Shown piece after piece: positions 36,088 through 46,545 of a DNA stretch of 64,000 nucleotides. Both the position numbers and the translations under genes were made by a program. The notes beneath the pieces were generated by a model. That model saw nothing but the letters and a program-made list of their open reading frames with translations. It made no database searches and had not been told where the DNA came from. Every line of letters begins with the position of its first letter. Within the stretch, counting starts at the first letter, position 1. The stretch comes from Porogramme epimiltina. Its lineage: Eukaryota; Basidiomycota; Agaricomycetes; Polyporales; Polyporaceae. The DNA lies in contig FTLJ01000356.1 in assembly GCA_900155495.1 (NCBI GenBank), positions 1 to 64,000 of the forward strand. The letters are read 5' to 3'.

Positions 36088-37674
36088 TCACTGCTTCTTC
36101 TTCTCAGACGCATCTTGGCCGAACACAAGTCTGTCCGCCTCCGCTTTCTTACCCCGCAGCGACAGCAGGAGCCCCCAGACAGGGGTGAGGATTGGCACGA
36201 ACATGGACACGCGCTGCTGGTACGCGCGGTACGCCTCAGGGTACTTGGACAAGGAGATGCTTTCTGTGAAAAGGGTGGAGGAGAAGAAAAGCCCACAGAC
36301 GGTCAGTGTGGGCACGAGCGGCCAGAGTGGTGTGATGCTGTCGAGCGGGAGTGCCGGGAGCTTGGGGCTCTCGGGTGCAAGGAGGGGGAAGAGGTTGATG
36401 AGGACCTATGTGCGATGAGGCCTCGCCGGTAACAGGTAGAACACGGAGGATATGCAACGCACCCAGAAGCTCTGCTCGCAGAAGAAGTTCGGGTGCCGCG
36501 ACCAGCCCCACAGTCCGCGCGTCACGAAGCCGCGCTTCGCATCTGCCTCAGTCCACTGGATGCGCGCGCCAGGCCACTCGTTCTTCGCGAGGACCCCGGA
36601 GCGCTTGAAAGTCTGGTAGGAGTACTGCTGGTTGTCTGAGACGAACTCGGCGGTGATGTCGATGAGGGCGAGGGCGGCCAAGACGTAGTCGGACGTGCCG
36701 AGAGACTCGGGTTGCTGGACTGCGGCCATCTGTATGGGGATGGCGAATATGAAGAGTATGACGTTCTGCATGAATGCTGTGCATACAGCTATGGTCAGGG
36801 AAACGCTTCGAGAAAGGGCAGAGGATGAATGCGCACCGATGAAAATTAGGTTAAACAGCTGAAACACTATGGTGTGCATCTGCTTGCGGAGGATTTCCCA
36901 GCGATAGTCTTCGTCCTTGCTGAAAGACGATTGGTGTTCGAACGAAGGGAAGTATGCACTTCGACACTCACAGGTTGAACAGCCCTCGCCTCCATGTGTT
37001 GTAAGTGAGGCTGAAAGGTTGTTCAGCTCAACATCGAACGTGTGTCAAAGAGAACGCGCACCGGCACATCCAAGTGAACTAGTAACCAAGTATCAGTTTG
37101 GGTGATTTGAATAAATTAATGACGAGGTGCTCACCACCAGGCCAAACATCAGCAGAGCACGAGGGCTAAACCGCTCCACAACAGCGGGGTTGACAATCTC
37201 GGGAACGTATGGGAATAAGGGAAGGGGAGATTTAGATGGCCAGAGGGGGAGAAGGGCATAGTAGGCGGCGTAGATGGTCGGGAGGAAGGTCCACACTCTG
37301 TCTACTTGGGAGACGTTTCCGGTGACGACGCCGAGGACGAAGGCGACGACGGCATTGGAGAAGCAGAACTTGACGGGCCACTGGAACGTGGGCGGAATGC
37401 TGTTGTAGTCGAATGAGAGCGGTAGTGCGACGACGGGGGGAGGAGTCGCGTTGGGGAACGCGGCGTGGTGGCTTTTGAGGCGTGTCTCCTGGTCGCAGTA
37501 GTGCAGCCCGCGGGTCGTCGACGATGTCCCCACGCTCGGCGCGGGCGTGGGATGTGACGCGTCCACTCCCCCGCCTCCGCCCTCTGACGTCTTCGTGATC
37601 ATCCCCTCGGGACGGCCCGCCATTCCGGCGCACGTGGCCCTGATTGTCGCTATTTGGAGTGTGGCGCTGTTCAT
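36088..37674 (-). CDS. DUF1295 membrane protein (steroid 5-alpha-reductase-like C-terminal fold)
   Basis: Multi-pass membrane protein related to steroid and sterol reductases. The ATG at 37674 gives [20 protein letters not shown]. Membrane segments include [33 protein letters not shown] and [20 protein letters not shown]. The signature part is [49 protein letters not shown] and, in the last exon, [17 protein letters not shown]. It ends [21 protein letters not shown], with a Lys-rich C-terminus that could act as an ER retrieval signal. About four introns. The RHPNFF and YxxY pattern is the NADPH-binding region in relatives; the substrate is unknown. The start is 72 bases from that of the divergent SDE2 gene. 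Confidence 0.85.
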
Positions 37675-37746
37675 GCTCCAGACCAGCGCCCATTGTTTCT
37701 GCCAAGCTCACCGACGTCCGAGACGACCACGACGTACTCTGCCACC
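37675..37746. promoter_or_regulatory. Short bidirectional promoter
   Basis: Only 72 bases separate the start codons of the DUF1295 gene (-) and SDE2 (+), so the two genes share promoter sequence or overlap in their 5' regions. Confidence 0.6.
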
Positions 37747-38667
37747 ATGTCGACTTCTGTGCTCATCTCCACCTTCGCGCCCTTCTCTACTCTCGCCCTT
37801 GCGCTGCCATCCGAGACGTCCTTCGGCGAACTCTACCAAGTCCTTGCCGAACGCTACCCTGATCTTCCCCTCCACTCCAATGCCGCCGACCTCGTCCTCA
37901 CCCCCACCACTGGCCCGGTCCCAGAGGCTCACACGCAGATTTCCAGTCTCCTTGGAGATAAAGGGGGGAACGCTCACTCTCTCGTGTCTCTTCGCCTGGT
38001 CCCTAGGCTTCGCGGTGGAAAGGGAGGCTTCGGTTCCCAGCTTCGTGCGGCCGGCGGCCGCATGAGTAGCCAGAAGACGAGCAACAACGACTCGTGCAGG
38101 GACCTCAGCGGCAGGCGTCTCAGTACGATCAAAGAGGCCAAGAAGTGTGTGCATTCAGTCGTTCTCTCACATCGTCTTACTCAACGTCTCCTATAGGCTG
38201 GCGGAGTACATTGAGAGCGAGCCCCTCCGCAAGAAAGCTCAGCAGGAAGCCCAGAGAGCCAAGCTCGAGGCCCTCGAGAGGAAGCTCGGCATCACCCCCG
38301 GTGCCGGACCATCGTCTGAGCCTCTACCTGGCAAGAAACATCGCCTCGATGATACCGAGTATATCGAACAGAGCAGGGAGATCGTGGACAGTGTTAAGAG
38401 TGCCGTCTCAGTTGGTGAGTCTATCCTCGCCTGCTGCTCTCTCACCCTATTTACACTTCGTGTTCAGCCATGTTGAAGAAGAAAAAGAAGGCGAAGACGT
38501 CCCACAGCCCACCCGCGGAGGCGACGAGTAGCAGCTCCTCCGCCCCTGCCGCCGTGGAGAAGGCCCTTGATGCCGCCTCTGCCGCGACAGAGAAGGTTCT
38601 CGAGTCTCCCGCAACGCTTCCCGTGGTAGCCGCTGCGGCAGTTGCAGTCGGAGTGGCGAGTGCTTGA
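37747..38667 (+). CDS. SDE2: SDE2 ubiquitin-fold splicing/telomere maintenance protein
   Basis: Sde2 is made as a precursor with an N-terminal ubiquitin-like fold that is cut off after Gly-Gly; the released C-terminal part joins the spliceosome and, in other species, supports telomeric and replication-stress functions. The ATG at 37747 sits in GCCACCATG. Residues to about 92 form the ubiquitin-like part, ending VPRLRGG, followed at once by [20 protein letters not shown], the invariant Sde2 start after cleavage. [20 protein letters not shown] follows across the first intron. A second intron splits the Lys-rich part. The tail is Ser/Ala-rich and ends AVGVASA. Length near 250 residues fits the fungal family. 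Confidence 0.92.
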
Positions 38668-38967
38668 TCAGGTGTTGTTTTCCCTAATGGATGTACGCGT
38701 AGACTTATGCTCTGTAATCAATACGATGTTCAATCTGGAAGTTGAAGCTGTTTGCTCCAATTTGTCTTAGGAATGCGACAGTCCGCGACAAGGTGCGATT
38801 CCGCCTGCAACCATGTTCTACCCCTAAATCTGAGCCGTTGTTGAACAGCTGACGCTCACTCGTGGAAGACACCTTGACACCTGACCTCGCATGACGAAGG
38901 AGGTTCTCGCTTAAGTAGCTTAAAAGGCCTCGAGAGGCACCCTGAGCAAGTATCCGGATCGCCAGCC
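38668..38967. other. Intergenic region
   Basis: 300 bases between SDE2 and the glycosidase-like gene. No clear element is seen. Confidence 0.4.
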
Positions 38968-41880
38968 ATGCGTCGTCCTCTTCTCGCAGCGCTCGCCTCA
39001 TCAACGCTTTGGGGTGCCGTTGCTCAAATTATCAGCGCCCCGACCCCAAGTCTGTCTTTCAAAGTCACATCCGGGGACAACGACAACTATTTCTTCCGAG
39101 ATAATCTCACCAGCGCCCAGCTCCTGCTCACCAGTCCAAGCAGCACAACTTCGGCTCGGAGACTCGTCGTCGCGCTTCCTGCAGGGAACTCGGGCGCCCT
39201 TGCGTATTTCCTCCCCTCAAACCAGGCAGCGAACTCAACGTTGAGTGTAGATCTCGTAGAGGGCTCCCTCAAGAGCACGACGACAGACTACTTCAACGTT
39301 GGCGTCCAGGCTGACTTGACTTTTGACGGGAATGCTACTCTCGGCGTCACCATCCTGGGCGCGGTGCGGGCCATGCGAGGTGAGCCGGCCAAGATATGGG
39401 TTAGAGCGCTCTCCATTGAACTGAACACTTGCCGCAGACTACGTAGAGGGCGGCGGTACCATGAACGAGATCTTCAATTGGACGCTCGCGCAGTACAACG
39501 AGACATCCCTTCGCCTTCATCGGCAATGGATCAACACGACGTCGGCGACGTCCTCCGAGTTCAAGGGGGCGGACTTGTACCTCACCGTTCCCTCGGGCAG
39601 TGCCGCTCACCTGTCCGTGACGCCTAGTAACAACCAGATGACGCCTCCGAAAATCGATATTGTTGCCCCGCCCGGTGCGGCAAACGGTCTGCTGAGGCTT
39701 GCAGTTGTCACGAATGAGACCAGCTTTCCTGGCTTGGATGCCCAGGAGTTGTTCCTGTCCGCGGATACGAATGGAACGCAAGGGCTTCAGAAGGCTCTTC
39801 AAGGACTCGCCGATGGGAGTAACATGGCGGCTCAACAAGTTCGTACCTATCTAATTGCTGTTGTATCGCAGTAATGTTTTGATGGTTTCCCGTTACTTTC
39901 AAGATGTCCTTCCTCACCTACAAGAGCAAGTTTGCAGCAGGAGGCTGGCGTTTCCTAACTGTGAGCCAACAACCCCCCCNNTGTGCCCACAACCCCCCCC
40001 CCCCCCCCCCAATACGCTGAGTTGCTGACACACTAAATTTGGATCACAGTACTTCGGAAGAGACTCCCTCATTGCCCTCCGGCTAACGATGCCCGTACTA
40101 ACGTCTGAGGCGATTGAAACGGTTCTCGGTTCTGTGATTGAACGAACGAATTTTACTGGTGCTTTATGCCATGAAGAGACCATTGGTAGGCGTTGTAATC
40201 ATGTCTCGTGCATTCGGACGCTCATTCTCGTCCAGGGGACTATGCATCATTTGTACGCGCTGGTCAAATGACCAAATTCTTGCTGGACACTCAGACCGAT
40301 CACAGATCAATATTCAAAATGGGCAACCAGAACTTGGCAACCAGCCGTTCTATGACTACAAAGTGCGTATACTATCCCTCTATGTGCTGATTTTGCACCG
40401 CTGAATCAAAGCTACAGATGATCGACACAGGTACACGATCGCGATGTACACCACTCGGCGCTCTATGCTAATGGCTCTTCTAGATCTCTTACTCCTCCCG
40501 GCATTGAGCCACTACCTTCTCGAACTCCCCCAGGGATCAGGCAGAGCCTCGGAGTTCTTCTCACGAAATGCCACCTTGCAAAACGGTACATATGCTCAGA
40601 TTATGAACCGGTGGGTTGCTACCGCCACCTCTGCATATTTGTCCCTTACTCAGCAACAAACTCTAAGGACGATCCACTACAATATTGCTCGCGCGACGCC
40701 CTTCGCACACTCCCCGACCGTCTCCAACTTGATCGGCCTCCGCCCCGGGCAGTCAGTGGGCAACTGGCGCGACAGCCAGCAGGGGCTAGGGTATGGCTTC
40801 TACCCGTTCGACGTCAATTCGGCGCTTGTTCCTGCCTCGCTCCGCGCGATCCAAAGCCTCGCCGAGGCAGGCGTGCTAGACTTTGCCGAGGTCGAAGCAC
40901 GGGAGGTCGGGGATATCGCAAGCGTCTGGGAGGCTCACGCGGCGGGGCTGTTCGAGGTAACAATAGAGCGGGAGCGAGCAGAGGCGAGGCTGAGGAACTT
41001 CGTAAAGGCGGCGAACTTGAGCGAGGCGCTGTTGGAGCGCCGAGCCCCGGCGGAGGGGAAGTCCATCTCGTTCTATGGACTGTCGCTGAAGCAGGACGGA
41101 ACGCCGGTCGAAGTGATGAACTCGGATATTGGGTTTAATTTGATGTACGGCTCCAATATTCCACGTGCGTTCCTGGAGCGTGTCGTGGATGCCCTCCAGC
41201 CGTACCCTCGAGGTGAGCACGGAACTCGCCTACAGATCCGTGTAAGCTGAGACAACTTGACAGGATTACTCACAAATGTGGGTATGGTGGTGGCAAACCC
41301 TGCGTACGACTCCAACGCCACCACAATTGACGTCTTAGACCGCACCGCGTATCATGGGACCGTAGTTTGGTGAGAACCCATTCTCTTCTATCTGCAGCCG
41401 GTAAAATTTTATCTGATACGTCTTAGGTCATTCCAACAAGGTCTTATGGCAGGTGGCCTCGCGCGCCAGCTGGGCTTCTGTGGGCTGGACATCAGCACTG
41501 CCGTTGACACAAATCCGCCACCCTCCCTGCCACCATCGTGGTGTACGGACGCGGGATTTGTCCAGGGTCTGCGCGATGCACAGGCACGTCTGTGGACATC
41601 CATTCGAGGGGCCAAAGACCGTAAGTATTGGTTTTCCCCCCACGACGCATGCAGACTATTAACGCCGAGCGCTGATGTCCCGTCAGGCATATACTCGGAG
41701 GTGTGGTCGTACGCGTTCGACAACGTCACGAACACCTTTAGCGTCTCCGACCTCGCGAACATCTCACAGGGTGTAGAATCAGATGCTATCCAGCTGTGGT
41801 CGTATGGTTTCTTAGGTTTGGGCTATACCGTTTGTGGATAAACTAGTTCACAATTATATCCAGGATGGTCCGAGATATAG
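38968..41880 (+). CDS. Secreted six-hairpin glycosidase-like protein
   Basis: Large secreted protein of the six-hairpin (alpha/alpha-barrel) glycosidase superfamily, close to fungal proteins often labelled glycogen debranching-like; the substrate is unknown. The ATG at 38968 gives a signal peptide MRRPLLAALASSTLWGAVAQ. A beta-rich N-terminal domain with many N-glycosylation sites (NLT, NST, NAT) is followed by FLTYFGRDSLIALRLTMPVL, the hallmark block, then GALCHEETIGDYASF, LLLLPALSHYLLELPQGSG and NWRDSQQGLGYGFYPFDVNS. It ends IQLWSYGFLG. About nine introns. One intron (39961-40048) contains two Ns and a C homopolymer. The end is uncertain: reading on gives a TAA at 41841, while splicing a 46-base intron gives GWSEI and TAG at 41880. 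Confidence 0.83.
39980..40010. other. Ambiguous bases and poly-C run in an intron
   Basis: Two Ns at 39980-39981 follow seven Cs, and a run of 18 Cs lies at 39993-40010. This is homopolymer-limited sequence inside an intron, so the coding frame is not affected. Confidence 0.9.
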
Positions 41881-42057
41881 GTGCACTGCGTCTCAAACCA
41901 GTATGACATATTCCTATGTCCGGATGTGGGCTTCCATTCTTAATTAAATCGTGGGCCTCGAAAGGATTCCTTCATGCCTCCGCCCACATTTCGCACGCCA
42001 GGCTGTCCCATCCGTGCTGGGGTGCGGACGGGGATGTCGGCACCTTTCCCAACTCCG

Positions 42058-42171
42058 TGGGCAGCAATAGGCAGCGGTGGGCAGGGATGGGCAGTAGTGG
42101 GCAGGGATGGGCAGCGGTGGGCAGCGGTGGGCAGCGGGGGGCAGGGATGAGCAGGGATGAGCGAGGGGGGC
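42058..42171. repeat. 10-base minisatellite GCAGSGRTGG
   Basis: About eleven nearly perfect 10-base units, alternating GCAGCGGTGG and GCAGGGATGG, with no clear coding role. It lies between the glycosidase-like gene and the forkhead gene. Confidence 0.9.
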
Positions 42172-42270
42172 GGTGATAGGGAGGTAGGAGAAGGTTTGAG
42201 TTGGAGTGAGATCGGGGGCACATCGCGTAAGTGCCATTTACGTCGGCGCTATCTCACTTTATGAAACCTC

Positions 42271-42279
42271 ATATATAAG
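42271..42279 (+). promoter_or_regulatory. Candidate TATA box of the forkhead gene
   Basis: ATATATAAG in front of the first exon. It would place transcription start near 42300. Confidence 0.45.
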
Positions 42280-42297
42280 GATCTATACTTGGGCGTC

Positions 42298-44633
42298 ATG
42301 TCGAACCTACACCAATCCACCCTCACCCACGCCAGAGGTCGACAAAAGAACTCCGTCAGAGCTAGTGGCCTTTCCGACCCCTTAGCCGTCAGGCTCTCGG
42401 GGGAGGTCTGGCTGCGAACGACCACTTTTGACATCCAGGAACTTCCCGACAACTTTGCAACAACAGCATAGTCTATCGGCTCGGCCCCCACTAAGCCGCT
42501 ATCTAATTCTTCAAATCCATCGAAATGTGACTACTTCTATCAATTGTGTTGCGCTGACAGGTCAACTAATATCGAGTACTACTGCCAGTCAATCTCAATC
42601 TCAATCTCAATCTCAACATTACGATCCATTTCATAAGCTTCTCGAACCGCATCAAAATGAAAATAGTCCAAAAATATCTCCGGTTCATGGCCTAGTCTCA
42701 GTTCCTAGTCAGCTACGGCAAAATATTGTTCACCACGGCATCGAACATGTCGACTACTCACACTCATATATCCAACATAGTACTAATCTCGTCGACTCTC
42801 AATACCACTATACTCCGACCCCTAACGTTGATCCCACTCACCCCTCTGAACGACATCTTGTAGTTGGTTTCCCGCTGTCGCTCACCCCTGAGCTCGTCCT
42901 CGAAACTTCTGGCCACTGCGATGCACAACTCTCCTCTTTTTCCCACGACCTCAGTGCGGCCTCGGGGAACCCAACAGCATTACACGCTCACGTAAGCCCA
43001 GCACTCTTGATCACATGGATACCCTATCCGAAGTTGAAGGGAATTGTACTTACAACTTTTTTACTCATTAGCATGACTGGAGCCTAACAGATGAGGCCAC
43101 TAGGAACGCCATCCGCATCGCACCGCCAGTGGCCGATGTCAATCATGGTTATCTTGGAAATGATTTCACACTGTCACGCAGTATGTACCTTAGCTCTCGT
43201 GATGTGCAGAGCGCTGCTTCTGACAAATACGCTACGGCTTTATCACAGAATTCCACGATGAACTTGAATGTGGTGAGAATCTTTGTCAACAGTATGAGGA
43301 TGCTGGCCCCTCGCAAATGCAAATGCGCATACCTGTGAGTTTTTCTCGTTCACGCTCCCAGGAGTCACGCATTATATTCACACATTCATTTGTGCTCTAT
43401 GTACAGGCTTTTGCCCCAGAGATTCATGGGCATATTGTTGGACGATCTCCACCTACAAACGACGTTCACACACGTAATCATACGCCAACGTATTCAGCGA
43501 ATGACGTGCACCCACTCATATCAGACAGCGGTATCCGGGATATACTCGGCCTGGACACCGACCAGGAGCTTAGCCTACGGATCCTCACGGACCCCCCTCG
43601 TGGGCAACGCCCATCCCAGTCCACTAAGATCCTATGTCAACTAGCTATTCTCGGCAGTCCAGAGAGGAAGCTTACTGTTGTAGGCATCTGTGAGGCATTG
43701 AAAGAGCGATTTGAATGGTTCCGATGCGAGCCTAAGAGCTCCTGGAGGGTACGTTCAATTTTTGTGATGCATTTGCTTCTACTGTTAAATGCTGTCACAG
43801 GAGACTGTTCGTCGCACCATGAATCGCCACCCTGAGTGTTTCCGGTCCCTGAAGAAGCCAATCACGGATTCAACGAAGGGGGACTTTTGGGTGGTCGACT
43901 ATTCGAGGCATAAACCCAAGGCTAACAAGCGTTCAACACGTTCAAGTATCAGACAACGCGTCAAGCTTGGAACCTCTTCTCATGTCTCGGGAGGGTGCGT
44001 TTCCTCTATGTATGTGGCTGACATTTTTGTATGATACGGCATCTGATTGATGTCTACCCAGTGAGCCCAGCCCCCATGAGTCTCGCTATGTGACAGTGGG
44101 ACAGAGTCATGAACACTCCACCACCTACGATATGGCCAGTGAGTCATGAACACCATCTGTAACTCGTGTTTACAGATGTCTGACACTTGGATGCCTCAGC
44201 AGATGTTAGCTTGCAGCCTACAAACTATGGTCTTCCTTACTCCGCTTCTCATGGAAGCATTCGACTCCCGGCTTCGTTCGTCCCGGCGTTAAGCGACATG
44301 CAGACGTCCCTCCCACCCGATCAGATTCACACTTACCCCCCATATCCATCGAGCGAAAATCCGTCAACGACGTGGGGTGCAAGGGAGGCTCAATTGGAAT
44401 ACTACCCGCCGCCGCCGCCGCCGCCACCGCCGCCACCACCACCGCCAGCGCCAGCGCCAGCAGCCCCACACCCCTCCTTTCCCCCCAATGCGATGCGTTC
44501 AACCCCGGACATTGCGATCAGCAATCCTAGCCCATATTCTTCGTGGACGACCCAACATGTAGCCGCGCAATGCTTCAACTACACGCCCCAGCACCCCACC
44601 AATGCATCCTACCCGGATCTCACTTACTGGTGA
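42298..44633 (+). CDS. Forkhead-domain transcription factor
   Basis: Winged-helix DNA-binding protein for the nucleus. The forkhead domain spans about 43630-43915: KILCQLAILGSPERKLTVVG, ICEALKERFEWFRCEPKSSW, then across an intron ETVRRTMNRHPECFRSLKKP and GDFWVVDYS. Before it lies a long Ser/His/Gln-rich part with a (Ser-Gln)5 run from a CAATCT microsatellite and a block ATRNAIRIAPPVADVNHGYL. After it come basic residues, then a Tyr/Pro-rich tail with 14 consecutive prolines, ending YTPQHPTNASYPDLTYW. The usual helix-3 core NxxRHNLS is replaced by TVRRTMNRHPE, so DNA preference may differ. The start is unsure: the main N-terminal exon has no in-frame ATG; an exon from ATG 42298 spliced at AGAG|GTCGAC to the acceptor before 42561 would give one. 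Confidence 0.78.
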
Positions 44634-45616
44634 TGGACCGCTCAATGTCTCCCATGACCCTGCCAAAGTTCTTGTTCTTCCTCTTCCTCTCCCTCTCTCA
44701 TCCCTGTCCCTCACTTTCTTGGTCGTGTCCCTCTGCTTCCACCGCTGACATGGATGCATGAAGACTCTGAGAGGGTAAGCCCCTGCGGTCCCACTGCACG
44801 AGCACCTGTGATAACTTAAGGTTTTCCCGCACTCATTGACAGGTAGCACGTCAATCAAGCCCCGTCGCTCGTGCTCGAAATACGCCTTCATCAGCAAACT
44901 GTGCGATGCCGTGTGGTCGGAGATGGTGTGTCCGTGATTGACCCTCGCGGGCTTGACGGTCTATGCTACACGTATATATAAATGTGATCCGTGATACGCA
45001 GATTCTAGGTCCCGTTCCCTCTCCCGTTCCGTACTATTTAATACTATGGGTTGTCGTGACTTACAGCTATCGTGATCTCGTCTGCCCTCGCAATTGTCGC
45101 CTCTACTCAAGAGAAGACTCGAAGCTCTCTTTTCTCTTCCTCCAGCTACCTCGTACACTTTATGTCCTTGTCCCTTCTTAATGCACAACCCATGGAGTTA
45201 TTGGAATGACAATGACTTTTCATAAGAGTAATGGCGTTCACAGAACAATACCATGCCATTCGACACAGTACAGTAGGGTTTGTCATAATGCCTCGAACCT
45301 ACTACCTATGAGTATCCTCCATGAGTCTATTCAAGCACCACTCGTGACGAAACCCCACTTATGTATGTAATAGGGCCTCGCCGTCCGGCATCAACGTTTG
45401 ATGTACGTGATGAATTCTCATTGGTAGGAGCTGTCTCCGCTCGGAGTATAAGCTCGCGATTTCATGAGCGGTGGTACGATGTTCAAGGAAGGACGCCTTC
45501 GAAGAGGGCGAGTGGTTGGAGTTGAGAGCCGTATATTATGGAGTCGGGGGACGTCGTCAAGACACATTCCACAGCCGAGCCCGTCCACCTGCTCTCTCTA
45601 CGCTCAACTTCACGCT
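44634..45616. other. Intergenic region upstream of the Dabb gene
   Basis: No gene recognised. A TATAAG at 45447-45452 is a possible core promoter of the Dabb gene. An ATG at 45464 in the same frame could extend the Dabb protein N-terminally, but the extension has no family match. Confidence 0.45.
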
Positions 45617-46067
45617 ATGGCCGTCGTCACGAGGTTCGCCGCGATTAAGTACAACCAGGGCACGACGCCCGAGACGAAGAGGGAGATCCTCGAGGCGCTG
45701 CTCAAGCTGTACGACAATGAGTACCTCGCGGAGGGCGGGTTCCAGGGTGCGTCCAGAGATGTTTCAGCTCGACACGGGGTGCGGGATCTCATCGACTTGG
45801 GTCCTCGCGGTGGAACAGGGGGCCAGAATAACAACCCGGAAGGCTTCGACAAGGGCTTTGAGATCTCGTTCACGGTGCGCTTCCAGTCCGTGGAGGCTCG
45901 GGACCAGTTCACGGCGGACCCGAGGAACAACGCGTTCAAGGTGCACCGGGTCGGTTTGTTGCGTCTTTAGGAGAAATATGCTGAAGGAGTTGTTACAGGA
46001 GAAGTATGGACCGTTGATGGCAGACGCAGTGGTATATGACTTTGAGGACGGCGTGTGGGGCTACTGA
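45617..46067 (+). CDS. Stress-responsive A/B barrel (Dabb) domain protein
   Basis: Small dimeric alpha/beta-barrel protein. The ATG at 45617 gives MAVVTRFAAIKYNQGTTPET, then KREILEALLKLYDNEYLAEG. An intron (GTGCGT...ACAG) joins GFQG to GQNNNPEGFDKGFEISFTVR. A second intron from GTCGGT to TTACAG joins FKVHR to EKYGPLMADAVVYDFEDGVW and the stop at 46067. This gives about 115 residues, the usual Dabb length, with the conserved FxVHREKYGPL and a final VYDFE strand. Related proteins include heat- and stress-induced plant proteins and some polyketide cyclases; this one's role is unknown. No biosynthetic cluster surrounds it. Confidence 0.85.
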
Positions 46068-46545
46068 GGACGCGATGACCGGAAGTTGCTTGACGATGCT
46101 CCATACACGACGGACATCTTGTATCATAGGATTTTTGGGATTGTGAACACATGCGAAGGTGACTGTGTCCACTTCAGTCACGTTTGCACAGAGACCAGAG
46201 ATGAATCAGGGACGCACGCTTTACATCCGCTCCCCATGTCCTGCGACCTGCAGCGTTAGCGGTAATCGAGCGCGCTCTATTAGACAGAATTATTCTACTT
46301 TCCACATATGCAAACTGGGTAAGGCTTGCCGATTCTATGGTAGGGATGTAAAAGCGATGCGGGTGAAATCATACGCGGGTGGATGTGATGGTGCAGGAGA
46401 ACAGAGGACAGTCTAAGCAAACAAAGCACATGCGAGGATATGTATGAGAAGGTCCGTCTGGTAGCGTAAGATCGTGAATCATGGTCGTCCGTAGGGTGTA
46501 TGGTGTGCTCGTGATCAGATGAGAAAAATATCACAGACAGATAGA
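46068..46545. other. Intergenic, convergent 3' ends
   Basis: Between the Dabb and MFS genes. Nothing recognised. Confidence 0.4.
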
